The notes under the pieces: model-generated | Told to the model about the DNA's origin: nothing | Databases searched by the model: none | Seen by the model: the letters and a program-made list of their open reading frames with translations, nothing else | DNA from: Rhyacichthys aspro | Lineage: Eukaryota > Chordata > Actinopteri > Gobiiformes > Rhyacichthyidae | NCBI GenBank assembly: GCA_036850595.1 | Contig: CM072154.1 | Span: forward strand, 12,903,330 to 12,967,329 | Length of the DNA stretch: 64,000 nucleotides | Direction of reading: 5' to 3' | Program-made: the position numbers and the translations under genes | Shown: positions 1 through 14,900 of the stretch, one piece after another | Numbering within the stretch: position 1 is the first letter of the stretch | Layout of the letters: each line of letters starts with the position of its first letter

Positions 1-2915
1 GAGGGAAAACACACACAAAGGATATGGGGAGTAGGCAGAAAACAAAGAGCGAGGAGGATTTGATGAGTGGACCACCATGTTGGCTCCGAGACAAAAAATG
101 GAGGAGAGAAAAAGTTATGAGAGAGTGATGAGGAGCGGTGAAAGAATGAAGGATTATTTCAGTATCAGGAGTTATTTTCTACAGAAGCAGTGATAAAGCG
201 TAGACATGGCCCGTTGTAAATCAAAGGCCTTTCCTGACACAACATCCCCCTCTGCATTACGATTCTCTGCTGATGCCACTATATTAATGACACTGGCCAG
301 TAATAGATTAATATTCCTTAACAGTATTCCACTGTGTTTAAGTGCATTTCCATCATCGCCACACCGAGAAGTTAATGCCATCATGTATATTGATGATACA
401 TTTTAGTGGAGGTTTTGGAACCACAATGTGAAGCATACTTTAAGTCACTCCTGTCATAAATCATCCATTTTAATGGTGAGATAACCTAAAAAGCAATTTG
501 TTGAAAGTGCAGGCCATTATGCAAATATTTAGTGTTTGCAATAAACCCCATAGATCTTTCAATGTGTCCCAGAAATATAAAGTTTGTGGAATTTGTCTTT
601 AATGCTGATGATTAATATTTCATCACACCTATCACACGCTGGCCTATTTTTCATGGCAGCAAGGGGTGATGTTCACATAAGGCTTCAGATACTTATTCAG
701 GGCTGAATCCATTTTTTTTTTTTTATTATTATTATTTATTTATTTTTGTTTTATGCATGCAGCTGCAGAATGCACTGTTCAGTTTTACTATTGTTATAGT
801 TAGGATCACACTGAGACAATAGAGGACTGCGACCAAAACAAGACCAAGGCCAGACCAAGAGACCAGAGAAGTGTTCTGAAATAAATACATAAATTATAAT
901 TTGTTAGCACTTGGTGAGAAGGACTATTGGAGTTTCAGTTGTCATTTTAAGCCTTTGTCTTTCTACTAGCAGCCTTAAGATGGCGATTGTCCAGGAGAGT
1001 TATGAAGTCTTGATATACGGAGTCCGATGTCTGAGTAAAAATGTGTTGGATTCCTAGAAGTAATTAAATAAGTTTTATCATGCAGTATTTATTGTAACTC
1101 TTCATTATTCTCTATAAAGTTCCCTGTCACTAGCCTCCTCTCTCCTCGAGCCTCATCTAGTCTTTTTCTGACACCAAAATTGTGACAGAAGGATGAGGCT
1201 GTTGGCAAGCAGCATTTTGTCAAGTGGTGCAAGAAAGCCAACTATAGTCTGTGCCAATCACAATCAGAGTTCTGCCCCCTCCTGTCTTTGAATCCAGCAG
1301 TTGGGGACAAAGGAAGATATAAGGAAAAATACCACCAAAAGAGAGATCAAATCTAGCTTCTTTGGAAAAGTTTGGTGCTAAAAGTCACAGTAGTCAGTTA
1401 ATTTGGAAATGAAGAGATTCACAGTTCTCAGTTTAACGAAGAAGAACATCTAATGTGTTGGAAATACTGTCTTTTTTTTTTCTTTTTTTTTTGGACCAAA
1501 TTAAAAGTGCTCTTATTGATAATCTATTGTGAATTTGATCAACTTTTTGCCTTTTTACTTTGATCATATCAAGACAGCCACATCAATCTGTTCCTACTTT
1601 ATTCTGTTCAAAACTGCACCATACAATTCTAGAGTATAAAATCCATAAAAAACCCACAGTTCAGACTTTCAGAGTGCGACAGTAATTTTTTTATATGAGG
1701 TTTGTAGGTCTCTTTACTACACATTCAAATGTATAAGATTGATTATAGTCTGTTCGTCATTCTTCATCAAGGATGCTCAAAACTGTTTGTGGAGAGGTCT
1801 CTAGAATAGGGAGATTGATAACAAGTGCTGGTGGACTCTTTGAAGTCTTCGATCAAGATCCAATCTTGTTAGTACTTGCTGTTACTGTGTGTTGAATAAG
1901 AGACTCGAGGGTCCTTATGAGCTCAAGAGCCATCTCTAAAGTTTTATTTTATTGAATTGGAACCGACTGGGGAGTCCCGGGACTGAACTGCAGTAATAAA
2001 GCACACACACACGCCCGCATAGACACAAATATACAACAGCCTGCTTACTTATCCAATGCAGACAGAGTGTCAGGACCACCCGGACTTGTCTGTTGTCTTA
2101 AGAATGTCATTGAGTCTCTGAACAGCTCTCATAGCGCAGCCCCCTAATCTGCCCGCTGCTGTTTGCCGGGTGATACGAAGGTTGCCAGGCAGGGTTTTAT
2201 GATCTGTTTGAGTGTTTGGTCTGAGGCTTTGCTCTTTGGTATCCTATACTCACATAAGCGGCTCAGCGGCTCTTCCACGCCTGTTACCCGAGGTGACAAG
2301 ATGACGGTTACATGGCCGCCACATGCCTGTTACCTCCAAATGAGACATGTCCCCCGTGTGCCCCTGTTTGATAGGTTAGGACTTGATAGAACGTCATAGA
2401 GAGCGTGGTGGAGATGTTCAACAGAGCAGACATGTTGGTCTTTGTGGATTTTATCCTCTAAGTGTCTACAGCTTTGATGAATCCCCCTAGTAAAAGACAC
2501 GTGACAGGCAGTGGCTCACTCTTCATGGAGCTTATCAGGACAAAGCACATGTATTTGTACAGCAAGAGGACAACTACAATCCATAATATACACTCTAACA
2601 GCTGCTCTAACTAAAGCTTCTTTCTCCTCATCCATTCTGTCCTCTTTAAAAAAGGAATATTACTGCTGGGAAAAACTCTTCTGTGCGCTTGTGCTTGGCA
2701 GTGAACTACTGTTCATTTATGGTTCAGGGCCAGTAAAAGCTGGATCATTAAACTCCTGAAAACCTAAGAGGAGAACTCACTCAATAGAGAAAAATAAAAA
2801 AAAATAAAAGACGGGCACTCAATGGCTTTTTGTAGAAATTGCAACACTTCACAGGTCATAAAAGCTACACTCAAAATTTATTTCAAAATGACATGTCACA
2901 AGTTTCCTTCAACAG
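1..2915 (+). other. cdh4: cdh4 intron (5' flank of the first visible exon)
   Basis: The first visible cdh4 exon begins at 2916 with a usable acceptor, and classical cadherins have several exons before it, so this stretch should be intron of cdh4. I see no coding exon in it. It contains a T-rich run near 711-737, a second T-rich stretch near 1471-1492, and a tract near 820-875 rich in repeated 'gaccaag/agaccaa' words that looks like degraded repeat. The open frames in it have no splice context or recognisable domains. Confidence 0.7.
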
Positions 2916-5900
2916 TTTTCTGGTGAGGTCCCAGAGAACCGAGTGGACGTGGTCGTGGCTAATCTGACTGTGATAGATGCCGACCAGCCACATTCACCTA
3001 ACTGGAACGCCATCTACCGAATCATCAGCGGAGACCCCAACGGACACTTCACAATCCGCACTGACCCGGTCACCAACAACGGCATGGTCACAGTGGTAAA
3101 GGTAGGACGCCTCCTGCTCAGTACTGTATAGACCAGCTTCTGCCACATTTAAGGTTCATATAATATAAACGTTATGATTTTTTTGTGTGTTCCTTGTCCT
3201 ATCCCTCTTTATTTTAAATCTATGCAATACCAATAGATAGAAAGTTAAAAATAGGCAGTCTTTTTGCCTTTGAAATGCCCCTTGATGTCGAAGTGAGAGA
3301 TTGGAAGGTGTTTTGTCCTTCAGAAATACCTCATACACTCACACAGACTTAAACACAATGGCGTCTGAGGCCATTGTAGGAAATTAGGTATTGATTTCTC
3401 AATTACAAAGGCAACGGGATTTATACACACTAATGTTCAAGCCAACGTGCTGAATGACAGTAACAACAGAGCCTTGTCTTGTAACAACCTGTTATTTTAG
3501 TGTTCGACCGCTGAAATAGTGGTTTTACAACGCCGTTTAACACATTTACCCACAGAAAAAAATACACAAAATGGACATAGATGGAAATTATACCCATCCT
3601 TTACTGTATATTTAATGTCCTTAAATATACAGTAAAACAATGTATGTTTCCTGCTGGATTACTCTGTGCGTTCATCCATGAGTGGCTCACTGTAGATACA
3701 GCACTCACCATGTCACATGTGTTTTGTCAAAACAGCTTGTTTGTTTGTGTGACCCTGAAGACCCAGGGGGCATTCTCACATCTCATATCCTACAATAATG
3801 TTAAAAAAATAGCAATAACATCCGGCTTTAATTCCCCCAACACCCTGAGCAATAAGCATTGGCATTTTGCTTCTCTTCATTATCTCTAGATGACTGCCTT
3901 TTATAATCCATTCCTCTCCACTCACTCCCTGATGTAAAATTCAGCAGGCAGCCGGTTAGCCGTAAGCTTCTGTAGAAACCCATGGGAGGTTATCAGGAAA
4001 TCATAAAATAAGAGACAACATACCCCCTGGGAGGGATGCAAAATAGACCGTCTCTCAGAGTAAACAGCGGGCGCCTGGGGTTCTCTGGGGAACGGGAGCT
4101 GGAATGGTCAACAATGTGTGATTGGTAGAAGCCAGATAGCCATAAGAAGGTGCTATCTCTGCTTGATGTGCTTGTAGGAGCACATCAAACCGTATCGATA
4201 CTCAAGTATGCAGCGCTCTCCCACAAGGGAACTGTGCTCCTCTGTAAACAAGGGCTGAGGTCTTAACCGGAACATGTCGCACATTTGCAAAACTCTCTGA
4301 GGACCTCATGAGACTGCATTCTCATTCTGATGAACTGTAAAGCCAGTCTACAAACAAGTGCACATACTGACAAATGAGTCATTAAGATATGTAAATAAAG
4401 GCTTATGATAGGCAGGAACAGTGACAGGAGGTAGCTGAGACAAGGGGCCAACTGATGCAACAACAGATTTCTGAGGATTAAGAGATGGAAAAGCCAGCGA
4501 TCGTGGAGCCGGGGGAAGGTGCAGAGGTAAAAAGACCAAGAGTGACAAGTTAAAGTTTAGCAAATTAGGTAAAAAGGAAAGCGAGAAATGGGTGCAATGA
4601 TAAGATATCTAAATTGAAGGCTCAAGTGCAAAAGAGGGAAGCTGTGATAGTGACCCTTCACCCTGTTTGCTTCCCCTAGGGTTCGTCTGGGTATGTATGT
4701 GTGTTTTTGTTAGCCTAAAGCTATACTCTGGACCTCCATGTGCTGGGAATACCGCTGGCTGTAGATCAAAGAGCCTTGAGCGTGAATAGCCTCCAAATAG
4801 GATCCCAGTGCACCATGGACCTATACAGCCCCTTGTGTTTACATTTACTCATACCTCGGAACATCCACAATATTCTTCACCAATTAGTAGACGTAAAGCT
4901 ACCACTCCTGTGCCCTTGTCAACCGAGCTGTCTGATTGGAATGCTTCTTTTATCACTCATACAGATGTGCTCAAAGTCATTAACGTCACATCAAAAGCTA
5001 CACAAGCCTTTGGGCGCTAATCACCAAGCGCCAATTTAGTGTTTGTGGCAGCGGTACCTAAAGAACAAGCCACGTATTTGTTCTCACTTTATTTCCAAGC
5101 TTGTTGTTGTTTGTCATTTGAACCACATCGTGTAGCCTTCATTAGAAGAGCAAAACTGTCACACTAGTTTAGGATCAGCCGGCAATCCCATAGAGAACAC
5201 TTACACTTGCACACGCCATAGAGGGTAGTCAGTCGATGAAGACTACAGCCTGATACTTCTTCTTGCTTTGCGTGTGTATGTGTGGGTGTCGACGTTCAGG
5301 GAGGATACGGGACCAATTTATCAAGGGACCACTTGACACAGCATCTGTTCATTTATCATGTCCTTTATCGTCAACAAGGTTTAACATGGAGTTCCTCGCT
5401 GCAAATGTTGACAGGGTTTTTAATGCTATTACCATTCTGATTCATAGCATTGGCATTCTGGTGGAATTTACAATGTGTCTATAAAAGTAATAAATATGAC
5501 ATGATTGATATTAGAGGTGTGGTCAAAATAGGATGACTGGCCAGATCTTTATTGGGTGTTTCTTTTATTATCTCAGCCGTAAATTTATGTTAACAATGAT
5601 TTTAAACTAGCTTAATATCCCTATTATAACTGACTATAAGGCTGCATAATTCAATTATACTTGACTCCACTGGCTATTTACCAAAAGCACGACTGTGGAC
5701 TGACAGTTAAATTAGTTTAATATATTCAAGTCATTTCAATCCTCTCTTGCTCACATTAACACTCTTCTTTCCCTCCTACAGCCAGTGGACTTTGAAATGA
5801 ACCGTGCTTTTATGCTGACGGTGGTCGTGTCCAACCAGGCCCACTTGGCCTCTGGTATCCAGTCTTCGCTCCAGTCCACAGCGGGGGTCACCATATCCGT

Positions 5901-8900
5901 CCAGGATGTCAATGAGCCACCATATTTCCCTACGAATCCTAAACACATCCGCTTTGAAGAGGGAGTCCCCTCCGGCACCAGACTGGAAACCTTCTCAGCG
6001 TCAGATCCAGACCGACTACAGATGCAGCAGATTATCAGGTATGCATAGAGTACATTTGGTCCTGATCCTCAGTGGGATGTATTTGACATTTAAATAGCTC
6101 AAGACACATTTCATTTCATATGAGCAGTCTCTATAGGAATGGAGTATTGTCTGATTGAGCCCTCAAGAACCACTAGTAATAGCCTGGCAGAGATCCTTAT
6201 ATGCACCACGACTAAAGAGGCTCTTGGACGTGTCCCACGTCAGTAGTTCAGGTCAAAGTTCAACAAGGGAACTATATTCTGGCATCACACATCTCTCACA
6301 GTCTTGCTCAAAGTTTATGAGCTAGTGGAGAACTCTGAGTAAGGAGGGTAAGAAGGTTAATACAGAGCAGTGGCCTCTGGGGTAATCAAAGGAGTGTGTA
6401 TTCTGTAGGTTGTATGGGCACATACATTCATGAAGGAGAGATAGAGAAGGCAGCAGATCCGAGTTTTAAGAGAGGAGGGGGAGGAGGGGGACAGCTGGCT
6501 CCAGCTCAAACATCTGACACAGCACTCTGTCCACCTGCAGTGTTCTTTTCTGTGCTAAGCCTCCCCGGATTTTAAATGTAAACCATCCCTTAAATGACTA
6601 GCAGGCCTTTCCCCTGCTGTCAATTTGACAATAGCATCCAGTTTACCATAGAAACTCAAATCAATTCATCAAATACACTTAGCTTTTTAACATTTATGTT
6701 GCAATTAAAACGGTCTGTCCCCTTTTATTAGACTCAAGTGTTTAGCCCCAGCGCCTCTCCTTTCATATGTTCATAGGAGGTCCAAAGATCCAAACATTTC
6801 TCCCGCTAATGTTTGATCAAATAAGACTACATTTTTATATGTAACTTAGGGAGACAGACGAGGTTTATTTTTTCATGACCACTTTAAGCCAGCAGTAGAT
6901 ATTTCTTCTTCATCTTCATTTAACATTTTTGACACATTCCGAAGTCTGACAGACTTTTTAACACAAAAACACATACCAAATCTCTTATTGCATTTGGAAG
7001 TAGGGCTGTAGAGATGACAAATCCCTCACCTGATTAATTTGGATCCTTTCGGGAAGGATCAGAATCAATCTCTGCTTTACACTAGTTTCTGTAATAGGTC
7101 TCAATGCTAGGCTTTTATATAAGGATGGCTGCTCAGTCCATTTTCTCTGTCTCTTTCTTTATTCTGAAGAAATGGGCTTATTCTTGACAATTGGCTTTAA
7201 CATGTATCCTCTATGCATCATCTTTAAACATTCCTTTCACTCACCTGAAACAAGGGGTAAGTTCAACATTTTTAATTACTTAGATTAAATGACACAGTAC
7301 TTGGAGCCAGGTCATTGGACCATTTTAATAAAAAATATAAAATAAAAAAGGAGAGGGGGCAGGGTCAACACTTTTTGCTTAACCTTTAGTACACAAGAGT
7401 CTGAACTTAACCCCTAAAGCACCCCAATGGGTACAATATAGAGAAGTGAACTTTTACCATCAAACTCAACATTACACCTTGTATCACTGAAATTGTACAG
7501 TGCCAATCTTTGCGTGTGAACTGCACATATTCTGTTAACTGATGCAGAAAAAACTAGACAAGATGAGGATTAATAGTGAGCTGTAAAAGCCAAAAGTAAG
7601 AGAAATAAATACCTCAGGGGCAGTAGAGAGAAGTGACCCAGAGCTGTGAATAGAGAGCTGACTGCAGGGTCAAGGTTTGAACTTGACAGGTGCTTATCAA
7701 AGAAGAGACAGACTGACAGTGTCCTCTTGGGGTTGCGCTGGAGAGCAGAGGAGACCTTGTGGATTGGAAAAAGGTGCGCCAGAGTATTCGGAAGGCGGAA
7801 TGAGGCATCATGCATCACCTGTCAGACACCAACCAGTGAGGTCAAGACACTAGACTGGAGACACTGGCATAAATGATTACCCCAGCCGCCTTGGCTAAGC
7901 TTGAGACATGCATTTTTCATCCTCAGGGTCGGGGGTTTGAAAAATAAATGTCATACCTCTCCCCGCTGCTTGCTAAGATCACTAACCTGCCAGGCCTAAT
8001 CATACATCCAGCTGTACTCGCTCACCAGCCAGCTCCCAAATGAGACAGACCTTCAAGTGTGGGAGTGCTCGGGAAAGCATTAGAAATAAGATAGAGGTAG
8101 GAATGTGGAAAATGTTTCACCAACAGCAGCACTTAAAGTATTTTAATTCCAGAATAACATCTGGGTAAACAAAAAGTGTTCCCAAGAAAATGGGAAATTG
8201 GCCCAGCACTTCGTTAAAAAGTTAGCAATGAGTACAGCCAAATGCTCACACTAATATTGTTGACAGTAAGGACTTGTAAACAAAAACACTGAGAGCTTTC
8301 ACAGCCATCATTCTAATGGCCAATATCACCCCATCATTTCACCCAGCATTATCAGAAAAAACACTGGCAAAAGCAATATGTGAAAATGACTGTTTGAAGC
8401 CACACACATTCTGCTTATTTCCTGAAGTTTTCCCTTAAGAAGAGAACAAATAACTAAGGGATTGTCTTTTCGCTGGGTTGACCAAAAAGCCCATTCACTC
8501 AGAACATCATTTACTTCTCAGAAGCTTTATTACATCCGCACGGAGGGCTGTTTAGGAGACTTAATTAAAGTGTGGTGTTGGACAGAGGACTCAGCTTTGG
8601 GAACAGACCTTTGTGTTTTATCATCAGAGGGCACACATTCAGCCACCTTATCGTGCAGTGCACCCAGGGAAAGAATAGGTTCCGGCAGGGTTTTATGGCC
8701 CATTCTGTAGGAAACAAACTCATTTACATTCAGACTCACTTTTGCTCTTGGGTTGTAAGGGAATGTTTTACCATTACTGTAGGTTATTTGAGGGCAGTTA
8801 AAATGACAGCTGCTCAGTATTATGCAGACATACAATATATCACTGTATATGTGAATATTGTATTGTGCAACTTCAGTTATGTACCTGTAACAATTGAATT

Positions 8901-11900
8901 TTGCTTTGGGAATAAAAAGTAGTTTGTTTGTTCTTTTTAGTGAACTGTTAAGATACTTAATGGTGTTGATCTCTTTGAGTTTACTCCAAATATACAAAGA
9001 ATTTACATGGGACACCACTAAAGCTCAAGAATTGTTATAGTTGCAAATATAGATTTTATATTGATTGACTGTGCTGCCCAATGTGTCATTTAAATTCAAA
9101 CTGAAAATAACACTGTTCTATGGATGTAGAGTCTAAATCCTAAAATACTAAATGCATTCATCTTGCAGCGGTACAGTGAGATTACATGGCTGTTCTCCGG
9201 ACCAGACATTCAAATCAGTTAGATGCTGTTGGACACAAAATAGCAGTAGGCATCATGCTACTCCTAATGAGGGTATTAAACCTGAATCACACAATCATGC
9301 TGCTTTTTCCAAATGTCACCTCTCCGCGTCTCACTTTCCCCCTTTTCTTCTATTCCTGATGGTTTCCTCTCACCCTTTTATCCTCCCCTCCCACTGCGAT
9401 GGACTCTCTGTAGTCCTGCTGCTGATTTCACAGTACGCCAGTTAGCCACTGTGGGCTTGGCTAGCCTCTGTGAAAGCGTCTAGAGTGTGGGAATGTCATC
9501 TCTGTGATCCCCTTCCCTGCACCGCTCTCTGCCTTGGATCATGCCCACAACCTGCTGGGAAAATCCTACCTCCCTCACTGCTGGAAGGAGATTATTCTGT
9601 GTGTCCACCTCCCTCCTTCTTTACCCAAACCCCTTAAGGTTTTCATTTCCTTCCACAAAAGCCAAAATGCACAATGTAGTATTTAATTGAACAGCCGTAA
9701 ACAAGTGGGTGTTAGGCTGATGGTATTTGTGCAGTTATTCCATAAATATAACAATGAGGTGAGGGGCAAATCAATTTCAGTTTAGATGGATTTAAAAGTT
9801 GTACAAAGTATAAGCAGTCCAACATGGCCTTACTGTTTGAACTGTTTGAGATTGAGTAAATGAAATTGGAGATGTAAAAAAAAAAGCCCTGGTGTCATCT
9901 ATCGACCTACAGTGTTGAAACATGAAAGCATACAATCTCAGCCAAGACAGGTGGCCATTGATGCATCCATGGAGAGAATGAGCAGAGGATGAGAAGATAC
10001 AGACAGAGCTGATAAAATGTGTGAATACAAAAGCACAGTGAGATGAGGTGATTGGGATAGAAGGATATGAGCCGTAAGCGACAAAAAGGCAAAGAAACAA
10101 GAACAGTTAGATCGGAATAAGATAGGCATTCAGTCCCGGAGATGATCCCTTGTTCTTCCTTGCCCTTTATCCCAAGGGAGTGTCACTTCCGCCACCACAT
10201 CCACTTTCTCTGTTTGACAGTCAGTTCCAAGATCTGATCATCTTGTCTCCACCCAATGCACATGCTCCTGTTTCCACAGAGAGGCATAATCTCAGGCAAG
10301 CAAAAGTAATAAACAAATGTAAGCATATAGCCCTGGAGCATTCTGCTAGAATATGTGCATGCAGCACACACAGGCAGCTGCAGCAGTGCTTAACAACAGA
10401 AGTAATTGACTTCAATGCCTGGTACACAGGAGTGAAAAATGAGGTGAAATTGACTGTAGGCTGGAGGCTTCGGAGAAGAAGTCAATGAAGAATTAAACTG
10501 TGTGAAGGTCAGGCTGCTGTAGTTTTCTGAGAATGTGTATGTGTGTTTGTGCGTTTTTGTCTGCAGGAATATGCACAAATGCAAAACAAAATGGAAATGG
10601 CTGTGCTACCTTTTGCTATTGATCTGTTTTTGCGTCTCTAGGTATTCAAAGCTGAACGACCCTGCCAACTGGTTGTCAATCAACAGAACTAATGGTCAGA
10701 TAGTGACCACGGCCATACTCGACCGGGAATCCACCTACGTGAAAAACAACATATATGAAGCCACTTTCTTAGCAACTGACAATGGTAAGCACCTGCAATA
10801 CTCAATAAATTCTTTTACTGCACATGCTCGGTGATTTACATTTATATCATTCAGATTGGCTTTTGATTATGGAGATATTCACTATGCATTTCTCTCTTAA
10901 AAGTACATTATTTACTTCAGTATGTGCTTTGTAATTTTGTTTCCTTATTACTTATTGTAAACTAATTACTGCAATGTCAAGTCCCAGAATCAGCATCTCC
11001 TCATCTTTAACTCACAAGTACCTGTTTTCTCTCTGCTACTTTGCATGGCATCTGATAATGTATTCATTCTGGCTCAAAGCTGAAACTTAATGGAGCTCAA
11101 ACTAATTCATAGCATTTGTATTTTTTTTCAAGAGTAAGCAAGTGCTTCTCTGGAGTAAAAATGCTTGATCACTTTCCCACCCAAATTGCTTTATCAGTGT
11201 CAAGCAGTGCCCCTGTGTGTTTACCTCTGAAACATTATTCTGTTTGGAGGAAGAAGCATTTGTTTAAAAAGCATCTGGAAAAGCCTGTGTACATTCATGA
11301 TTGACAGTGTCAGGTGCAGTGATGTGCTGCCTGCGGTGTGATTGAGAAGGATGAGGCAGAAGGATTAAAGGGTGACTAGCTCCTCTTGTTTAGACCTCAC
11401 AAACATCTCATTTACACCTTGTTTCTGTTAGTTTCCCAACTATTTTCTTGCCTTTTTATAATTTTAATGGCATTTTCTAAAGGAGCTCATGGCTGGTTTT
11501 GAAACATATACTGATTTCTATTTTTTCAAGCCACAATATTATTCCTGGGGGTCTTTCCTTTGGTTTAGACATTATATTAATATTTTAAGTTATATTTTTA
11601 TTGTGACAACACCAAACAGACAAGTCTTAAAGATTTTTCAGTGTTTGTGGTGTGCCAACATCAGTCAGACTCTGTGGGTGTTGCTGGAGTGCCAGCCATC
11701 ATAACGTGAGAGGGATTATGTTAAGACGTGTTGTAAGACACTGAGCATAGTATGACATGGAGAGGTGGTGACAGCATGTATTACTGAATCTCTTCTGTCA
11801 AAACTCAATCTGAATGCTCCAGAACCTTCTGATGAATGGAGTTTCCCTTTTCCAACACCTTTGTTATTGTTTGTGTTTAATTCAGAGAGCACATGGTAGG

Positions 11901-14900
11901 TTTTCACCATGTTTCAGATCTCTTAGCCACCAGCAAAAAGAAGTTAATACCAAGCCTTTTGAGGAATTTACACAAACATAATTATTTATTTAGCTGGTTT
12001 AAACCCACATAATTCTCCTATCAGTCGTGGCAAGCTGCTTCCACATGTTCCCCATACATGGCTGGGATTAAAGAGAAAGGCAGAGCTTCAGACTGTTTGA
12101 AACAGTGTGTTTTTGAACCACAGACTGTACATGCAGGGTTCGGTATACTGTCGGGGGGTTGCAAATGGCAGCCGGGTAATGCTACATATATGTTATAGAT
12201 AAAATCATACAGAAAACATCTTCGGTCAAGGGCCACATTTTATTGACTGCACCACTGAGATAGACAAATAAATCCATAAATCCTTTTTTAAACAAATAAA
12301 ACTGTTATTGAGGATCAAAGGATCAGGAGGTTTGGTGTCAAAAGAAAGACTTTCCGATTATAAACGGTTAGTCAGAAAGATGGTCTTTTGACAGTGATAT
12401 GATAATGAATGTTTATTTTTTCCTGTAATAAAGTATATGAAAACCCTAATACTACTGCTGCATTGAGTTGGTCTGTGAACACCAGCGCTCGTCTTCCACT
12501 GTGCCTCACTCTTATTGTGGCAAATGTCTTGCTCTGTTGCAGTGTTTAATTGGCAGATCTGTCAGCTTTGCATAAATCTTTGTAAATTACATCGGCCTTA
12601 TCTCATCCCAGGGATGGCCCCTGGGGTTGCTTGGTTCCATCCAATGGCTAAGTCAGTGGGGCATGACACGGAAATGACTGGTAATTGAAGGCAGCTAAGG
12701 GTCGTCACCCACTGACACACACTCAATAAACAGCTCTAAGCTTTATTCTGCTGAGGGCTCATCTCTTTCAAAGTCCCAAGCACCACATTTTCTTACGATG
12801 TCCCACACATACTTCCTCTTCTACAGACACTGCAATTTCACTTTCTGATTGTTTAAGTGTCTATTCTTTACTGTCTAATGGCAGACGGTCTAGTGCACAT
12901 TTCAATCAGAGCAGCACATTTCAGGATTCTGTCTGTCACAAGTGTGTATGTGTGTGTTGGTGTGCTGACGATGTGATAGTGAATCAGTACCTGCAGTGGC
13001 TGCTTACTGGACCAAACACTACATTCTCCCTCAGTTTAACTGTTCCTCACTCTTAGTGTGGTGATGCTTGAAAGACATAAAACACTGACATAGCTGCTAT
13101 TTGGAAGACATTGTACTTAAAAGGGTTATTAAAACATTTTAAAGCATGACAATGTGTGAAACATGGTTGGATTAAGTTCATTTGAAAGCTGTTATGTTAT
13201 ATTATGCCTGCATTGAAGGAAATCTTACCTAAGGTTATATAAATAATTATTCATAGGTCCTTGAGAATCTGTAAGCAGAGAGCAACATGTCAACATTCGC
13301 AGGCAGACATCAAGCTAATGCTTTTGAGTCTGCAAACCCCAATGAAAAGATATTGTTCACCTTTCAAAATGCTGCGTCGTTAATATTGCATACACACGGT
13401 GCTCTATGTATACAACCATAGTAACCTCCCGTTGTATTGTGCAAATTCACAATGACAAGGACTTGTTTGATTGTGTTACAGTCATCATTATTGTACCTAA
13501 ACCCTCTCTAGATGATTGGATGAGCTATTTGTGCACCCGGATCGACTCTGAGGGGTTTGATTTGTCTGTGAGGCTAAAAGAGGAGCCGGGAATCACAACT
13601 GTCAGATGTATTTCTGTCAAAGGCAGAAACTCTCCTCGAGCTCCACAGCTCCCTTAGCACTAACATAACGGCTCTGAATAAACACTGCTGTCTCCACTGC
13701 TTCTCTGTTATTCTTCGTCTCACTTAAATTTTGTTTTATTTATTAGCCTTTTGTGCATCAGCCCTCAGCACCGGTCCCTGCCTCTCCTCCTCAGTGGTCC
13801 CGTTCACAGCAGATGTCTCCCCTTGTCACTTACATTTTTTGTCCTCACCATGATACTATTTTCTCTTTCCTTCGCAGGCTCTCCCCCAGCCAGCGGCACG
13901 GGCACACTGCAGATCTATCTGATAGATATTAACGACAACCCCCCGGCGCTCATTCCCAAAGAGTCCCAGATCTGTGAGCGGATGAACAGGAACGTCAACG
14001 GAGTCAACATCACTGCCGCTGATGCTGACACAGACCCTAACGCCGGGCCTTTTGTCTTCGAGCTGCCCAGCTTCCCCACCAGCATCAGACGCAACTGGAC
14101 CATTTCGAGAATCAGTGGTGAGGAGCAGTGGGCAGATGAACACCATGCCAGGAAAAATGATATAATGTTTACAATCAGCACACAATAAATGCCTATTTGT
14201 ATGAAACTCTCGACACATTTTCTGCTCTATATGTACGACAAGTATGACTGTAGGTGACACGCTTCCTGCCTCCGTACAACATTGGACTCAAGAGGTTAAT
14301 TTGAGCTGTCACTTTTCCACTTATGCTTTTTTTTTTTTACAACAGCCAGTATTAATATCTGCCAATCATCTATTAATTAAAACATAAACATATAAAATCC
14401 AAGTTTGCAAACTGTTTTATTTTGTGACTTTTCTTCTGTTCATTTTCAGTTACTCATGAGCAGTTATGTTTTGACATCACTTTTTTTTTTTACACCTTAA
14501 AATCTTCGAAATGAAGAATAACCCCTGACTGTGACTGTCCCTTGAGTTTCCAGCAGCATTTGTCTTATTTTTAGTGTTAATACAACGTAGAGGCTCATAC
14601 TAGTCCCAACATATATCCCAACATATTCACAAGGTAACACATTTTTTTAAACTGATTTTTTTCACACGATAGAGGCACAAGAGTATGTAGTAACTGCCTT
14701 GTTTATCTTAATTTTTTTTGTTTTATTGTTGGTGTAGTAACTTTTTGCAACTTTGCTCCTTTTCCCCTTTCTATCTTCTACAGGTGACTACGCTCGCCTT
14801 GGACTGCGATACCAGATATATTTAGAGCCAGGGGTGTATGAGGTTCCTGTAATCGTTTCAGATTCTGGCAACCCTCCATTATCCAACAGATCAGTCATCA

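Noticed and set aside
3600..3636. microRNA precursor
   Set aside because: The stem is only 16 bp with a 5-nt loop and no extended pairing, below the size of a pre-miRNA hairpin.
8530..9018. 162-codon - strand open frame in a cdh4 intron
   Set aside because: AT-rich, no recognisable motif, no splice sites and no promoter context; expected by chance in an intron.
13856..14260. - strand open frames over the cdh4 EC5 exon
   Set aside because: Shadows of the conserved cadherin exon at 13878-14117.
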